From: Climacteris rufus
Taxonomy: Eukaryota > Chordata > Aves > Passeriformes > Climacteridae
Assembly: GCA_013398175.1 (NCBI GenBank)
Contig: VZRZ01008718.1
Location: forward strand, 182,557-246,556
DNA: 64,000 nt
Reading direction: 5' to 3'
The first letter of the stretch is position 1; every line of letters begins with the position of its first letter. A program made the position numbers and the translations under genes. Below are positions 11,103-23,690 of the stretch, one piece after another. The notes under the pieces were generated by a model that had not been told where the DNA came from, made no database searches, and worked only from the letters and a program-made list of their open reading frames with translations.

Positions 11103-13666
11103 TTTTAGAGAACTACCCTTTCTGTCAAATATCATCTTTAAACTTGTTGACTTTTGAAATTACTTGTGCCTTGAAAATGGCTAAGCTATGTGAAATGCTT
11201 TACAATATTGGGGAAATTGGATGTTATTCAATTGTCATCAATGTTAAAAGAAAGCCCTGAAATATGAAAATGACAGCATTTCCCTCTAGTGGGTTTCTCA
11301 ATATTTCATAGTGTCAGGAAGACTTTTTTTCCTTTAGCTTTTCTCTTTTGACTTAGTCTTTCCATACAGTCTTTTTTGTCTCATGGAGTAACTCAGTTTT
11401 TAATTTTTTTCCAAATAAATCTTATGTCTTGAACACTTATTTTACTCCAAAAAGAAATGAAAAGAAGGAAGAAAAATTTTATTGATTGTTTTTAACTCAA
11501 ACCCTTTGGAGTAAACTCTTTCCCATTCCACATCCCGTTCAAAAAAAAAAAAAAAAATAGAAGAACATGGTGAGCTGTAGAGTTCTAGGAACAGATCTTT
11601 CAATTTTGCTTCTGATTTCCTCCTTCCTCAGTTTATTGCTAATCACTATACAAAGGTATTTGATCATCCTTAATGCATCCTAACATTCAGGAAAAAAATA
11701 ATTCTAAACAATTAATAGAATCAGGCTTTTTCAAGAACCTAAAGTTGTAAAACAAAGAAATGAAGAATGTATGTCTATGTGAGCTGGTAATGCAAATCTT
11801 CAACTTTTGCTCCATGAAATAAGAAATATACCAATTAAAATGTAAAATTTGTTTGCTTTTTTTCCCCAAAACATGCGTAGGATAAAATAGAGGGCTTTTT
11901 TCACATTTCAGGATGTTGAAATGTAAAATTCTACAAAACTCTACAAAAAGTTGATACTGTCAGTTGTTGCTGGATTTTTTGTTGGGTTTGAGTATGCATG
12001 AGCTTTATGTATTTTTAGTGTTATTTAAAAATTCAAAAATAATTCCAAATTGGATTGCATCTCGAGCAATATGAAATTGGTAAGCATTGACAGTTAAAGA
12101 TGATAACAACAAAATTCTTCCCAGGATATTCATCCACCTTTTTTCCTTTTAAATCCACATGTTTCAAACTCTTCATATTATCATCCTCTGAATCCATAAC
12201 GCTGCTTTCTGATGCAGATCAACCACCTACCAATGCTTTTTCCCTCCTATTTTTCAGTACGAGGGGAGAGCTGGGCTTAATAATAACTTGATGCCTCAAT
12301 GGGCTCTGCACAACAGTGTATTGTAATGTATTTCTTCCTCATGCTATTTACTCTCTACTGAGTGTGCTGTTAAAGAGCTTTAGCATGGCACGGAGCTTGG
12401 TTAGTTTTAGGGATCAGACAGGAATATCAGTAGCTTCAGAAGCGTAAGATAAACAGTCAAATGTTTTTCTAGAAAGCCTGTAAGAAATTATGGGTACTCT
12501 GTATAGTTTTTATTAATACCTTTTCTACAGAGACTACATATATATTTGGAACATTGCAGAGTATGCAGGGGAAGGGAATTCAGGTTCTTTAGAACACATG
12601 TAACTTTCTACTTCAGCTTTTTAAACTTATGAAGTGTAGCAAGAAATGAATCAAAGACTAAAACAAAAATGGGAAATTAGTACACAGGTATCATCCATGG
12701 TAATAATCTGATAATGACCATCCATATTCAAATATACATGACTGGTGGGATGAAACTGGTGATATTTTAATGTTATTTCTTAACCATACTATTCTCAGGA
12801 ATATCAAAGCATCTGCTGCTAATTTCATGTAACATTCAAGGTGACTCTGGGAAAAGTCAGTTAGAGGGATCAAGTAAATTATTGATATTGGTATAGCACA
12901 GAGAACTATTCCAACAGTCAACTGTTCAACAAATACAAGTAACTTATCTACAGTTTCTTGTACATTACAATACAAACTGGTAACCAAAGTTTCTTCAAAC
13001 CAGGCCTCATTGAGAAAGGCACCTGGCAAATGACTGAAGTGATCTATATTCATTACCAACCAACGTGGCATAGACTATTTATTGAAAGCAGAGTTTTATA
13101 GATAACAAAGAAGCTTTCTGTGGTTCATAATCTAAATAAAATATCTTCTAAGATATTATGGATAATGCCAACTATATTATTTTAATGGGCAGCTCCCTGG
13201 AGTTCCTTGCACATTTATTTGCAAAAACAGCTCCAATTTTGATCAAGTCAGAATTATTATCCTAGATGGCCCAAAACATTTAAGGTTATATAAGACAAAA
13301 AAGTATTCGAAATAATCATTAATTCTGACATATGATTGCATTCCAATGTATTTCTTACTTTGTAATCTTGAATGATTTATAATTTTGTTCTCTTATCTAA
13401 AGGGAGAATACCTAATTCTTTTTTGTTGAGATTCTGTTCTTTCAATTAGACTTGGTGGTAGTTTCAAATTTAAAAGATGTTTGTTCATTTTCAGAGAATT
13501 TGCTCCTGCTGCTTAAAGAAAAATGGAGAAAGATGGGATGAGATGAAGGTGCCTGAAGCAACTACAGCCTCCTGTTCACTTGCTTGACAAGACCTTACTG
13601 GTGCAGATGGGAAATAGGCTATTGCAGAGATGGATATTAGTACAAGAATCAGAGAAGAAATACATT
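11103..13666. other. AT-rich non-coding DNA
   Basis: No gene is recognised. There is an A17 run at 11541-11557. A 126-codon minus-strand open frame at 12691-13071 has no recognisable domain, no convincing codon pattern and no splice context that would make it a gene. Confidence 0.5.
11541..11557. repeat. Poly-A tract (17 bases)
   Basis: An uninterrupted A run. No retroposed gene or SINE body is recognisable upstream of it. Confidence 0.8.
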
Positions 13667-13880
13667 TCACACTGAGCCTGATCAAAGATCAAGAGTAAAG
13701 GTATGAAACAAGAACAGCCTTTAAAAAAAATCATGGCAGTCTGGTTCTTATGAAACACACAGGAAAAAAGAGAGAGATCTCACACTGGGCCTGATCTAAG
13801 ATAAAGAATGCAAATATAAAACAAGAATTGCCTTTAAAAATTTATTTGTAGCTGGAGACTCTGGTCCTTATAAACCATAC
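13667..13880. repeat. Diverged direct duplication, two units of about 95-100 bp
   Basis: Unit A is 13667-13760 and unit B is 13780-13880. Both run through the same landmarks in order: 'tcacactg', 'gcctgat', an 'aaacaagaa' block, 'gcctttaaaaa', then 'ctggt' followed by 'cttat' and 'aaac'. Point differences are scattered and there are small indels, so the duplication is old. The 19 bases between the units are A/G-rich. I recognise no known repeat family in the unit. Confidence 0.8.
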
Positions 13881-16739
13881 AAAGACCACAAATTGATTTG
13901 ATTTTTCTAAAAATCCAAATGAAAGTAAAACTTTGATATTAATGGAATAAGTCTGGAGAGTCTTCAAGCTGCTGAAGGGCCTGGCCAAATAAATTAGAAA
14001 AAAATTTCATGGTACCTGTTATATGTCACTGAGATGCTGGTGGTGCAATGCATACTTAACACTAAGAAGTTAGCAGGATGAAAATCACTGACTAAATATT
14101 ATTGGTCTACTCTTGCTAAAACTACTTTGGGCACCATGAACAATTACTTAAATAAAAAGTTGAGAGAATTGGTAATGACTCAGGTCATGTTGTCAATAAC
14201 TAAAAAAGTGAACAGCAATTTGAAGATTCCCAAGGGTAGGATGACACTAACTGTTTGCTGTCATTTCTGTTAAACCCTATCAGAGAACAGGGGTAATGCT
14301 AAGCATCAAAGCAATTTTTGACCTGAACAGTTGTCTTTTTTTAAGACTCAGCCTCTAACAATTAAAATATATATCCTGATATTCCATTTGCTGGGCAATG
14401 AGGTTGAAACTTGTGGGTAATTTTAGACAAGATTTAGATAGATAAATTATGTTGTTTCTGTAGTCAACTGTTAAATATAATGGATGCTTTGAGTGTCCTA
14501 AGCACAGGCATCAGCATCTGTACACATATGAGAAATAAATTCCTTCTTACACCCAGCCTTCTTAAGGTAACTGTATGTACTGGAGTCTTCTCAATGGCCC
14601 ATATTTTATATGGTGTAGTTAAAATTAGTTGACCCTACCATTTTTTACACTCAGATCTAAAGGACCAATTTCTAAGAGATGCAAATGATCACAGATCTTT
14701 GTAAGACATAGGTTTAAATATCCTCTACCTGTTCCTTTTGACTATCTTCATGGCATGAAATACACCTCTTTCTTCTTTCTCATGTTATCAAGTTCTTTTG
14801 GGTCAAGGCTTATACTCTATCAGAAAACAGTGTGATGGAAAAGGAGGAGAGAAACAGAGGTAAAGTTTTCATAAGGAGCCTCCTTGATGCATTTATACAA
14901 ACAAGCAAATGAAATATTTACAAACTGGGGACTCAAAATCACATTTGGAAGTGAGAAGTCTCTAGTAGTTTGTTGCACTGTACTTTCTGATTCCAAAAAG
15001 TCAAATTACTTAAGATCTGTATCTTGGTCTTCATTTCCTTCTGGTAAAAGTATTTCTTTCAACAGCTCTTACAGAGATGAAAAAAGGAGATCTTGAAAAT
15101 TTCAATAGGTTCACAGGGAAAAAGAGAACCTGAAGGTCTTTTTATACTAATGAAACTCTGGAGTTCAGGTCAGTACAGAAAGCAGCTTGGAATGGGAATT
15201 GAAATAGTTTTGAAGAAAATTCTATCCCTCTATGTTTTAAAGGAGTTAGAGTTACTATACCTGGTCTAAAACATATTAATCATATACTTCTTAGTCTTTT
15301 AGTTGTTTGGTGAGAGACAGTAACTTCTTTTCAAAGTATGAGGTTTTTCATGAGAGTTCACAGATTAAATTATTTTTTTAACCTTTCCCTTTTCTGTTTT
15401 CCTGTAACTTGTTTAGTGAATATTTAGGCAGCCCTTATGATCTGTCCCCTAAACCTCTAACTTCCTTACTAAAATGTACAGATTTTTCTCTAACTGAGCT
15501 ATTTTAGTATGGAGCCGTTTAGGCCTCTGCAAGAACTTCTAGCATAGTTGGGTAGAACAATTATCTTCATGAATTTTGTAAATTCTTCTCAACCAGCTGC
15601 TTTCTCTGTGTTTGAGGGAAGCTGGGTTTTGGTGAGAAATGTCAGGAATTTTCTATAGCTGATATAGCTATAGCTTTCTGTAGTAAATTTGTAAGATATG
15701 TAAATCTCTAACAAGTAAACAGTCTTCCTGTTTCTTCCATTATTTCTATTTCTTTCAGTTAAAATTAGTGTTTTAAGTATTTCTTACAGAAAATGACAAC
15801 TAGCAAAGCACGAAATATCTTAGGAATCAGCGTGAAAGGCAAGAGTTTACAAGATCTGCTTTTGTCTTTTAGTTGCAGTGGTGAGGATATGTTTTTCTTT
15901 CTGAAAACAGCAAAGATGCAGGGATAGCCAAGCAATGCCAAGGACAAAATTGAACTGCCTTTCTTTTATCAATGGGTAGAGGCATACATAAAAATGGTAA
16001 TTTCAAACCAGTGAAAGCTGCATTTCCATTTCCTAATGCTGATACTTGATTCTAGTTTTAATGTTTATCAATACAGTGGAGAATGGTAAATTTTTAAGGA
16101 CCCTCTATTGCTCATAATTTATTTAATTTCAATGATTATTCCTCTAGTGGTCTTCAGAATTTTAAAGTTGCAATAATCACCATATTATCAATTGAGAATC
16201 GGTAATGCAATGTCTGAAATTTCCAAATTTAAATGGAGATGTATTAGATAACTACTTTGAAATTGTTGCTTAATGGTAAAGGATTCAGAGCTAATATTGG
16301 ATCAAATCAGCATAGTGAACACTTGCATCTGCTATTGTAACAAAACCTGTGAGTGTTTCTTCAACGTCAGGGAAAAGAGTGGGTGTCTAAATGTATCAGA
16401 CTTCAGAGAAGTACAGTTCTCTGTGCACATTATACATGTAGTTCAGGGCAACTGAGTATGGAAAAATGCATCAACTTTGGGAGGATTATTTTACCAGAAA
16501 TGTTCAATATGAATTAAGGTACTAGAAAAATGTAGTGCTGGAAGCAATGAAAGAATTAGTCTTTCCATTTAGTTATTTCTCATCATGATCTTTCTGTAAG
16601 AGAGGCCTGAAGATTTACTATCTGGCAGAAGAGCTGTGTTGGTTCAGTAGCAATACTGTGGAAGTTTACAGAAAGTGACCAAAGTTCCAAAGTTTCTGAA
16701 CTTTGCCTGCAATAAGAGAGCCCACATTAGGAAAAAAAA
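13881..16739. other. AT-rich non-coding DNA
   Basis: I see no gene or confident repeat. A small perfect inverted repeat (8-bp arms, 5-base loop) occurs at 15653-15673. Confidence 0.5.
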
Positions 16740-16763
16740 NNNNNNNNNNNNNNNNNNNNNNNN
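16740..16763. other. Assembly gap (24 N) inside a poly-A tract
   Basis: Twenty-four undetermined bases are flanked by A runs on both sides (eight before, fourteen after), so the missing sequence is probably more poly-A and the true length is unknown. Confidence 0.95.
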
Positions 16764-17516
16764 AAAAAAAAAAAAAAGATCAGTTCTGCATTGCCAATAA
16801 CGTGGGCCAAACAGGAATGACAGCAGACAAGTACCTGTGTCTCTCTGAAATGCAGTGATAGGTTTATAACTATTTTAGGAAAAAAATCTAAACAGAAACA
16901 AAGAAATATAAATGTTCCCACAACAGGAGGAAGGTTACCATTTCCCTTGTTTGTTTACAAATAACCCTGACTCATGCTCCATATGCTCCTTTTCTGTCTT
17001 CATTTCAACACTGAATATTCACTTGCCCTCCCCATCTGTAAGTTGTTATTGTTTTTAAACAGTTTTATTCAGTATTTTTGTTTGCATTAGAATTTCATTA
17101 CAACCACTGACTGAACTCATTCAACTTTTTCAAGAAAGTGATGCAGTTCTAAAACATACTCAAAATCTGCAATCGATTTGTCCTTGATTTTCCTAGTATC
17201 TAAGGAACAAGCATTCAGGCAAAACAAAAGCACTTGGTAGGACTGAAATAATTCATCAATTCCTTTGTAATTCCTAAGAAACATAGGAGAGAAGCAATAA
17301 CGGAAATAAAAAAGAAGCATCTAAGAGATGGGTAGGGGGTGGGTGGATAGAAATGGGAAAAAAAATTAAGACAAAAGCTAGAGATTTTTTATTTAAGAAT
17401 AAATTTGTGCATGCTCAAACACACATGAACACACACACCCAAAAACTTCGAGGGAAAGAGAGCAAAAGCAATTTCTTAATTTCACCTATTTCCAATGGAG
17501 GGGGGAAAGAAATGTC

Positions 17517-17635
17517 AGGAATAAAAAAAAAAAACAAACTAAAAAACAAACCTACAAAAACAAACAATCAAAAAACCCTCCAAACAAACCTACACTCTAT
17601 TTGGCCCCAAAAAAACCACAAACCAAACAAAGGAA
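17517..17635. repeat. A-rich, CAAA/CAAAA low-complexity stretch
   Basis: The stretch is almost entirely A and C on the plus strand, with irregular CAAA, CAAAA and CAAAAA units. Confidence 0.75.
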
Positions 17636-17865
17636 TTAACAGCTTGTGAAACCTTTTGCTTTGTCCATATAAACTATGTTTATCTGCTGAAAATGAAAGT
17701 TTCTTTTTTTTTCCTTGATAGAAGCAAATTTCAAAGTGGTGTGAGTTGGTTCAGCACAATGCAGCTGAGGAGTGGGTAAGGCGCTTTTTTGTCCTGCAAT
17801 TGATCTAGAAAATTTTTTTCATAGCAAGGACATCTCACTTTTTGTTAGTATTTACAACTGTTCAA

Positions 17866-17883
17866 CAAACAAACAAACAAAAA
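17866..17883. repeat. (CAAA)n microsatellite
   Basis: About four consecutive CAAA units. Confidence 0.8.
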
Positions 17884-18495
17884 GAGAGCTTAGTATTTGC
17901 TCTTCAGACTTGTATTGCTGGGAGATTCTGGTTTAACATTCTAAGTGTAAACCAGTTCCTAAAGTGCAGCACACACACACCTTTGTGTGCAGCAAGCAGA
18001 CCACAGGCATTGCACCCAAATTCTACAGCCAAGCTGATTCCACTACTAGCTCACTGACTTTAAATCATTTTAAAGGCCACTATGTTTTGAAATTATTCAT
18101 TTAAACCGTGATAGATTGCATCAGTTTATATTCAGAGAAGCGATAAAGAGGAAACCTACATTCACCTCTCAACAATGCAGCCTCTCCAAGTACTGTGCCC
18201 CAACGATAATAGGAATACTATCCCTTGTGGCTTTTTTGGTACTTGAAGACCATTAGAGCTCGACAGCATGCTATGCACTGGTAAACATTGTTTGACTGGT
18301 AAGTCCACTTTTTTGAGGAGTGACTGCATTAATATGAAATCATGTAATAAAGAGTTCAAGCACTACAGGTTTGGACTTCAGTTTATTATATTATATGAAT
18401 GATTCAATAGTGCTGAAAAGATACAGTGCAATTCCAGTGCTTCCCTTTCAGCACACAGTGACTGCTACAAACAGCCACTTTTTGCAGAGATAGAA

Positions 18496-19050
18496 AAATA
18501 AGAGTTTGGAAAATGCTTTTGGAGGTCAGGCAGTCCAACCTCCTGCTCAAAGCAGTGTTGACTTCAAATGTAGACCAAACATTCTTTTCCAGCCAGGTTT
18601 TTGGATCCTCCAAGGGAGAAGATTTCATGATTTCTCTGAACTACCCTTTCTAGTCCTTAACCACTCTAGTTGTGAAGATTTTTATTATGTTCAGTGGAGG
18701 TTATCTGACTCAAGGCTAATCAGATTAAAGAGAAATACTTGGTGAGGGTCAGAGGAACAGTGACATGGTGAGAATAACCCCTGAATCTTCAAGTCCACCA
18801 AAGCTGTCTTAAGTTGTCTGGAAAGGAGAAATCTTCTGTCTCCAGATGTCCACCAAATTTAGCTACATGTAGTTTTCCATTATTGTAACTGGTTTTGTCA
18901 TGTCCTTTCACTATGCAGCTCTTGTCCTGTCACTTCCCAGGAAAAGGTTTCCCCTTCCTTTCCATCTTCTCTGCAATCTTTCTGTAGTGTTGTCTTTTTC
19001 TTCTGCTTAGATAAACCCAGTAGCTCTATCACCTAAACATTTTAATGATC
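18496..19050 (-). mobile_element. Old CR1 LINE 3' region, minus strand
   Basis: Plus-strand landmarks in order are 'gaggtcaggcagtccaacc', 'tcctgctcaaagcag', 'cagccaggtttttgga', and later 'gcagctcttgtcctgtcact' with a C/T-rich segment leading to 'ataaacccagtagctct'. This is the sequence of landmarks in a reversed CR1 3' region (fragment of the end of ORF2 and the 3' UTR). Divergence is high and internal blocks are degraded, so the right-hand boundary is approximate. Confidence 0.75.
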
Positions 19051-22000
19051 CTCCACCTGATTGTCTTTAGAATTCATGCAGAATTCAGTAGAAGACTAAG
19101 CAGAAATACCAGTGTGGAAGGCAAGCAGACAGTCTATTAGGACAGCAACTTTCATTGGCAGATGACTGTACCTAGCTCCCTTAACAGAAGAGTTTTTTTG
19201 ACTATTATTACTTATGACATCTTCTCCTGTGGCACTGGAATTGATTAATCAGATAGGTGTGGCTCTTCCAGAGGCCTGCCCTGCCAGAGCTTGCTCTTTC
19301 ACTGCTGTTGGCAAAGGCCTGTATTTCTTCTACATCTGCAGACATAGAAAGAGTCATCTAGTGGTTGGAACATGCCATCTTTCAGCTTCTACCATTGGAG
19401 CAAACCACCTATGTTGACTGTAACTTCTGTGAGTCGCAGCACTTCTGGCAGGTAGAGCTTGGATTCCTCCTCTCCCTTTCCCATCTTGGAGTCTTTGCAA
19501 AAACCACTTGGTCTTCCATTTGTTTCCCTTTTACTATGCAGTGTGCTCACTCCATCTCTCACCTGGTAACTCAGTGATTTAAGCAGAACACACACCTATC
19601 ACTGATGAGGCTGTCATCACTACCAGCTAAAGCTTCAGGGAAGAGCTATGAAATCAAATTGTTGCTGAATAGTCACTTCCCAGATAAGCTCTCTTCCCAC
19701 TGTTGTATCTTTCCAGCCCTTAAGTAACTTTTGCTTTTTTATTCCCCCAAGTATATTAAGATGTACATGTAGGACATATTTGTAATATAAACGAACCATT
19801 AAACTAAGAGCAAAGAGATATACTTAGCTCTGCCTCTTCATTTCCAAACACATAAACAGGGAGAGAATATTTCCCTTCCACACTTTTAGGCTTATGGTGA
19901 TTTGATTTTAGTATGTCTCAGTACAGCTTCTAGCCCTCTGGCACTTTTTTCTTACAGCTGAATTTCAATGTGTGACTGCTTCAAGCATTCATTTCTAAAT
20001 GCAGCTAATTGCCACCTCTTTAACACTGATACATGACATCATCATCATCTAAAAATACAGTGGAGAATAAGTAACAGAATCTGTGGATGATCACCAGCCA
20101 GTTTACTTTAACATTTAGCTGATGAGTCTTTGAGTATATTTCCCATCAGGGTAAGTCTCTAAAGTAAGGTCTGCACAATTTCATTATTGGTGGAAGAAAA
20201 GGCAGCAGCTGCATTTAATTAAAAATTCATAGTAGCTTTGATTGTAGACATTCTCTGTTTTACTTGGTTATATCTTTTGCCACCAGGGTCTTTGACCAGA
20301 TCTGAATTTATTTGGAAAGACCAAATACAAGGGGGTCCAAGCATTTTTGCACATGATGAGGATTAAAAAAATATATTTTTTGGTTGTAAAAACATTATTC
20401 TATCATTAAAATATTTTCTTGACCAGATATATAGCTGCAAAAGCTATTTATAGAAAGTTGAGATTTCATTTGGCATCTGAATGGTCTATTTTAAGGAGAC
20501 ATGACTGTCTATGTTCCAGTATTAATTAAACAATGTGAACTGGGACTGAAAAATGAAGGTTCGCTTGTAAACACCTGTTCTTCATTAATAATTTATTCTA
20601 CATTTATAAAGTTTTACTTAAACAGTAGTTGTGTTTTATGTAACTCAGCTTGAAAACTGGAAATTGTACAGAGAGTAGTCTCAGCTGAATAAATGCTAGT
20701 TGTCTGGGATATGGAGACCCTGAGAAATGGGAAGGTTTGATAGAAACCAACTACATGATATCCCATTCTTATGGTCACACAAAGCTAAAAAGACCTTGCT
20801 TCTGTTGTTGACTGAGTTCTATAAACAGATTTTTAAACTCAATATGCAGTTTAATGTTGGAACCCTGCATTCTGAGAATTTCACTGCTTTAACAAGTTTT
20901 GATCCCCAGAAATACACCTCATTTGATCTTAAATCCTGGAAAAGACTTCTCCTGTAGTGTGATAACTTTGAAATTAATGCTGTATAGTTAAGGTTATGTC
21001 ACTAGGTGAATTAGGTAGAAGTGTAGACATTTTGGTTTATGAAATATTGTAATACTAGTGTCCAAAATGGAGGGTTTAGGTGTTGTTTTATAGCTTCCTT
21101 TTTTACCTTTGTTACTTCCCCTTTCTTCTCCAAAAACTTGTGTTTTCTGCCATTGGTTCTAAAGTCCCGCAATGCAGGATAAGAAAAACTGATTATTGGG
21201 TTTTTATTGAAAATATCCTACGCAACATCTCCATAACTGGAAAATCTGGGGTATAAATAATTTGGACGAGACGTGCTCAAGGCCATTTGCACCTTTTTAT
21301 TAATGACAAAGCACTTTTCTGTGCCGCCAAGTTATAGATAACACTTAATAAACATTTTGAGACTGAAGAAACTCTGAAGTATTTCTACTGTGTCTTATCT
21401 CAAGTGTCTGTTAAAAGAACTCACAAAGAGAAGATGTGCTGTGGCAGGGCTGAAAGCTTTGGTCAGAATTGCGGCAGTTTAATAAAGTAGCCAACAGTCA
21501 GAAATTGTCCTTGTTAACAATATAAATGTAATCTGTATAGAGGACTTCTATGCTCCCATTCACTTCAAAGAGAGGACCCAGCACAGGATGGACCCTTCTA
21601 ACTACTTCTTCTTCTTTTTTTTTTTTTTTTTTTTTAATTTTTGATAGCTTATTCTATCACTAGATAAAATATTGTTATCTTCACATACACTCATCCTGCC
21701 CAAGAACATAAAGACAACTCTCCAGAAACAAGGCTATTTGATATCCAGTATGATCTTTAATGTTGTTCTATATAAAGTTTACTTAATCCACCATATAAAG
21801 TTGGAAAGAAATACAAGAGAAAAATGAATTTTATGCCTTATGTTATCAGTTTATATATTTAATCCATTTTATATCTCTTCTTGAACATCTTATGACTCCC
21901 TCCTTCTTGCTCTTTGCTCAATAAAATTACAGCTTGTAAGTCTCTCTTGAACAGAATGTACCATAAAGATGCAATAAATTTACATTAAGAATACCCAGTA

Positions 22001-22721
22001 AATCTGAGGAGGTAAGTCAAGGTCCAGAACTTAGAGACGAGTGTTTACTGTACATACCCTTGCACAGTGTGGATGTAACACTCAGCAACACTTAAAAGAA
22101 ATCATTTCTCATCCAAAATTCATTATATTGTAGCTGCAGATTCAGTAACACACTGGCAGTTTCTATTGATTAACTCAGGGATATTGTGGAAACCTGAAGC
22201 ATGCTGGAAGTGCCTTTAAAAGCAAATACTGATTTTATCTGGGGACAGTGGTAGACAAGCCTGCTAAAAAGATGCAAGCAGTGTAATTCTTTTAGAGTAG
22301 TAACAGCAGATGAGCTGTAAGTTATCCTACTGTATGTGCTCTTCTGTGTGAAAATTGCTTATGTTTCAAAACCAACCATTTCCCTTATAGCAAGTTATGG
22401 TGATAAAGATTTCTATTTGTATTGATGGAGGTTAAAAAGACAGAGACACATATTTTTGACTGAACAACTAAAACTTGAGGAGAGCCCCATAAATTCGGAA
22501 GCTGATTAGAGCACATAATCAAGCATATACTACTGAAGACTCACCTTGAACTTGCCTGATACTAACTACTTGCTGAGTTTTTAAATTATATGGATTAAAG
22601 CAAAAACAGTGTGACTTGCTGTACTTCAGGGTGCATGAATATGGTCAACCATTACTGCATTTCTTATCTTGCAAAATAAACTTGTATTTTGAGACAAATT
22701 TTAATATTATTCCACCTAATC
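19051..22721. other. Unique non-coding DNA
   Basis: No gene is recognised. 19200-19700 is GC-richer than its surroundings and contains several short open frames on both strands, but none resembles a known protein. A T21 run lies at 21615-21635. Confidence 0.5.
21615..21635. repeat. Poly-T tract (21 bases)
   Basis: An uninterrupted run of 21 T. Confidence 0.9.
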
Positions 22722-22892
22722 CATGCTATCCAGAGAAGCTGGGAATATTCCATCAAAGGAAGTGTTGGAGGTCGGGTTTGATGGGGTTTTGAGGAACATG
22801 ATCTACTGAAAGATGTCTCTGTCCATGGCATAAGGATTGGATCAGATGAGATTTAAATATCCCTTTTGACCCAAACAATCCTGTGATTTTAT
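22722..22892 (+). mobile_element. CR1 LINE 3' end
   Basis: The text follows the CR1 3' tail: 'ccagagaagctgggaat', 'ggaagtgttggaggtcggg', 'tttgatggggttttgagg', 'tgtccatggcataaggattgg', then 'gacccaaacaatcctgtga'. The terminal repeated ATTCTATG motif has decayed. This is a short dead-on-arrival copy, truncated at its 5' end as most CR1 insertions are. Confidence 0.88.
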
Positions 22893-23298
22893 AATTCTTT
22901 TCTGCAACTTGCCTTATGAATTATTTTTCTATCTCATTATGTGGTCTGAGTCAGTAATAGATTTTCTTGAAATTACTTAAAAGCGAGAAACTTGAGTGTA
23001 ATTTTACAGAGTAAGTACTTGAGCCACCATGGCTTGATGATTCATTTTCACGTAATGTGTTGCAAAATCCATCTTTGCTTTTGTTATGCAGCTGAAGTTT
23101 CTGTAAACTATGAGCAAGGTATAATTTCATTTATTGAGAATATGAGCATGAAATTCAGACAGTCAAGATTTATACCACAGATTCAATGACAAGCATGTTC
23201 AAATGAACCACTGTCATTAGCATTGACATTTCTGTCATTAGTAAAATCACTGTACGACTACAGATTTCCTACATATTTTTCATATATGCATAACATCC
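22893..23298. other. Unique non-coding spacer
   Basis: I see nothing beyond AT-rich unique sequence between a CR1 tail and an LTR. Confidence 0.5.
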
Positions 23299-23690
23299 TG
23301 ATTGCAGGCAGGACAGGGTTAATTTTTGCAGCAGCCAGGAGGTGCATGGCCAGGACCTTGGGTTATTCTATACCACCTCAGGCCATGCAGAGGGGATAGA
23401 GAGATTTGGGTGCCCTTCTGCTGTGGCCTGTGATGGGCCATGAGATCGGGTAGCGCTGGGTTCCACATGGGGAGCAATTGTGTTTGAGTTGTCCACCTGT
23501 ATGCTCCACCGTCAGCATTGTTGCTGTTACATTTAGTTTTCTTATTTCACTGCTGTTTCTAGTAAATTGTTCTTATCTCAACCTGTGATCTTTACCTTTG
23601 CTGCCTCCAATTCTCCTCTCTGTTCCAGCACAGATAGAGGAGGAGAGTGAGCAAGAAACATATGGTCTTGGGTATTTCAGTGCAAATACT
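23299..23690 (+). mobile_element. Decayed solo LTR, avian ERVL-like
   Basis: It begins TG at 23299 and continues with 'caggacagggttaattttt', 'gcagcagccaggaggtgcatg', 'gccatgagatcgggtag', 'tttccagcacagatag' and 'gaggaggagagtgagcaag'. It also carries 'aaattgttcttatctcaacc', the segment that surrounds the transcript end in this group of bird LTRs. It resembles the LTR at 29446 only in this 3' part, so it is a related but different family. The right end is blurred and no target duplication is visible. Confidence 0.7.

Larger units (their letters stand above)
16764..18495. other. AT-rich non-coding DNA with A-rich simple sequence
   Basis: No gene is recognised. The segment 17517-17635 is very A-rich with interspersed CAAA and CAAAA units, and a (CAAA)n run lies at 17866-17883. 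The 98-codon plus-strand open frame at 17353-17649 is lysine- and asparagine-rich because it reads this low-complexity DNA. Confidence 0.55.

Noticed and set aside
12691..13071. 126-codon minus-strand open frame
   Set aside because: No recognisable family, no splice context, and no retroviral or LINE similarity that I can see.
20640..20720. 'gaataaatgctagttg' resembling an L2 LINE 3' end
   Set aside because: Too short, and no upstream L2 sequence is recognisable.
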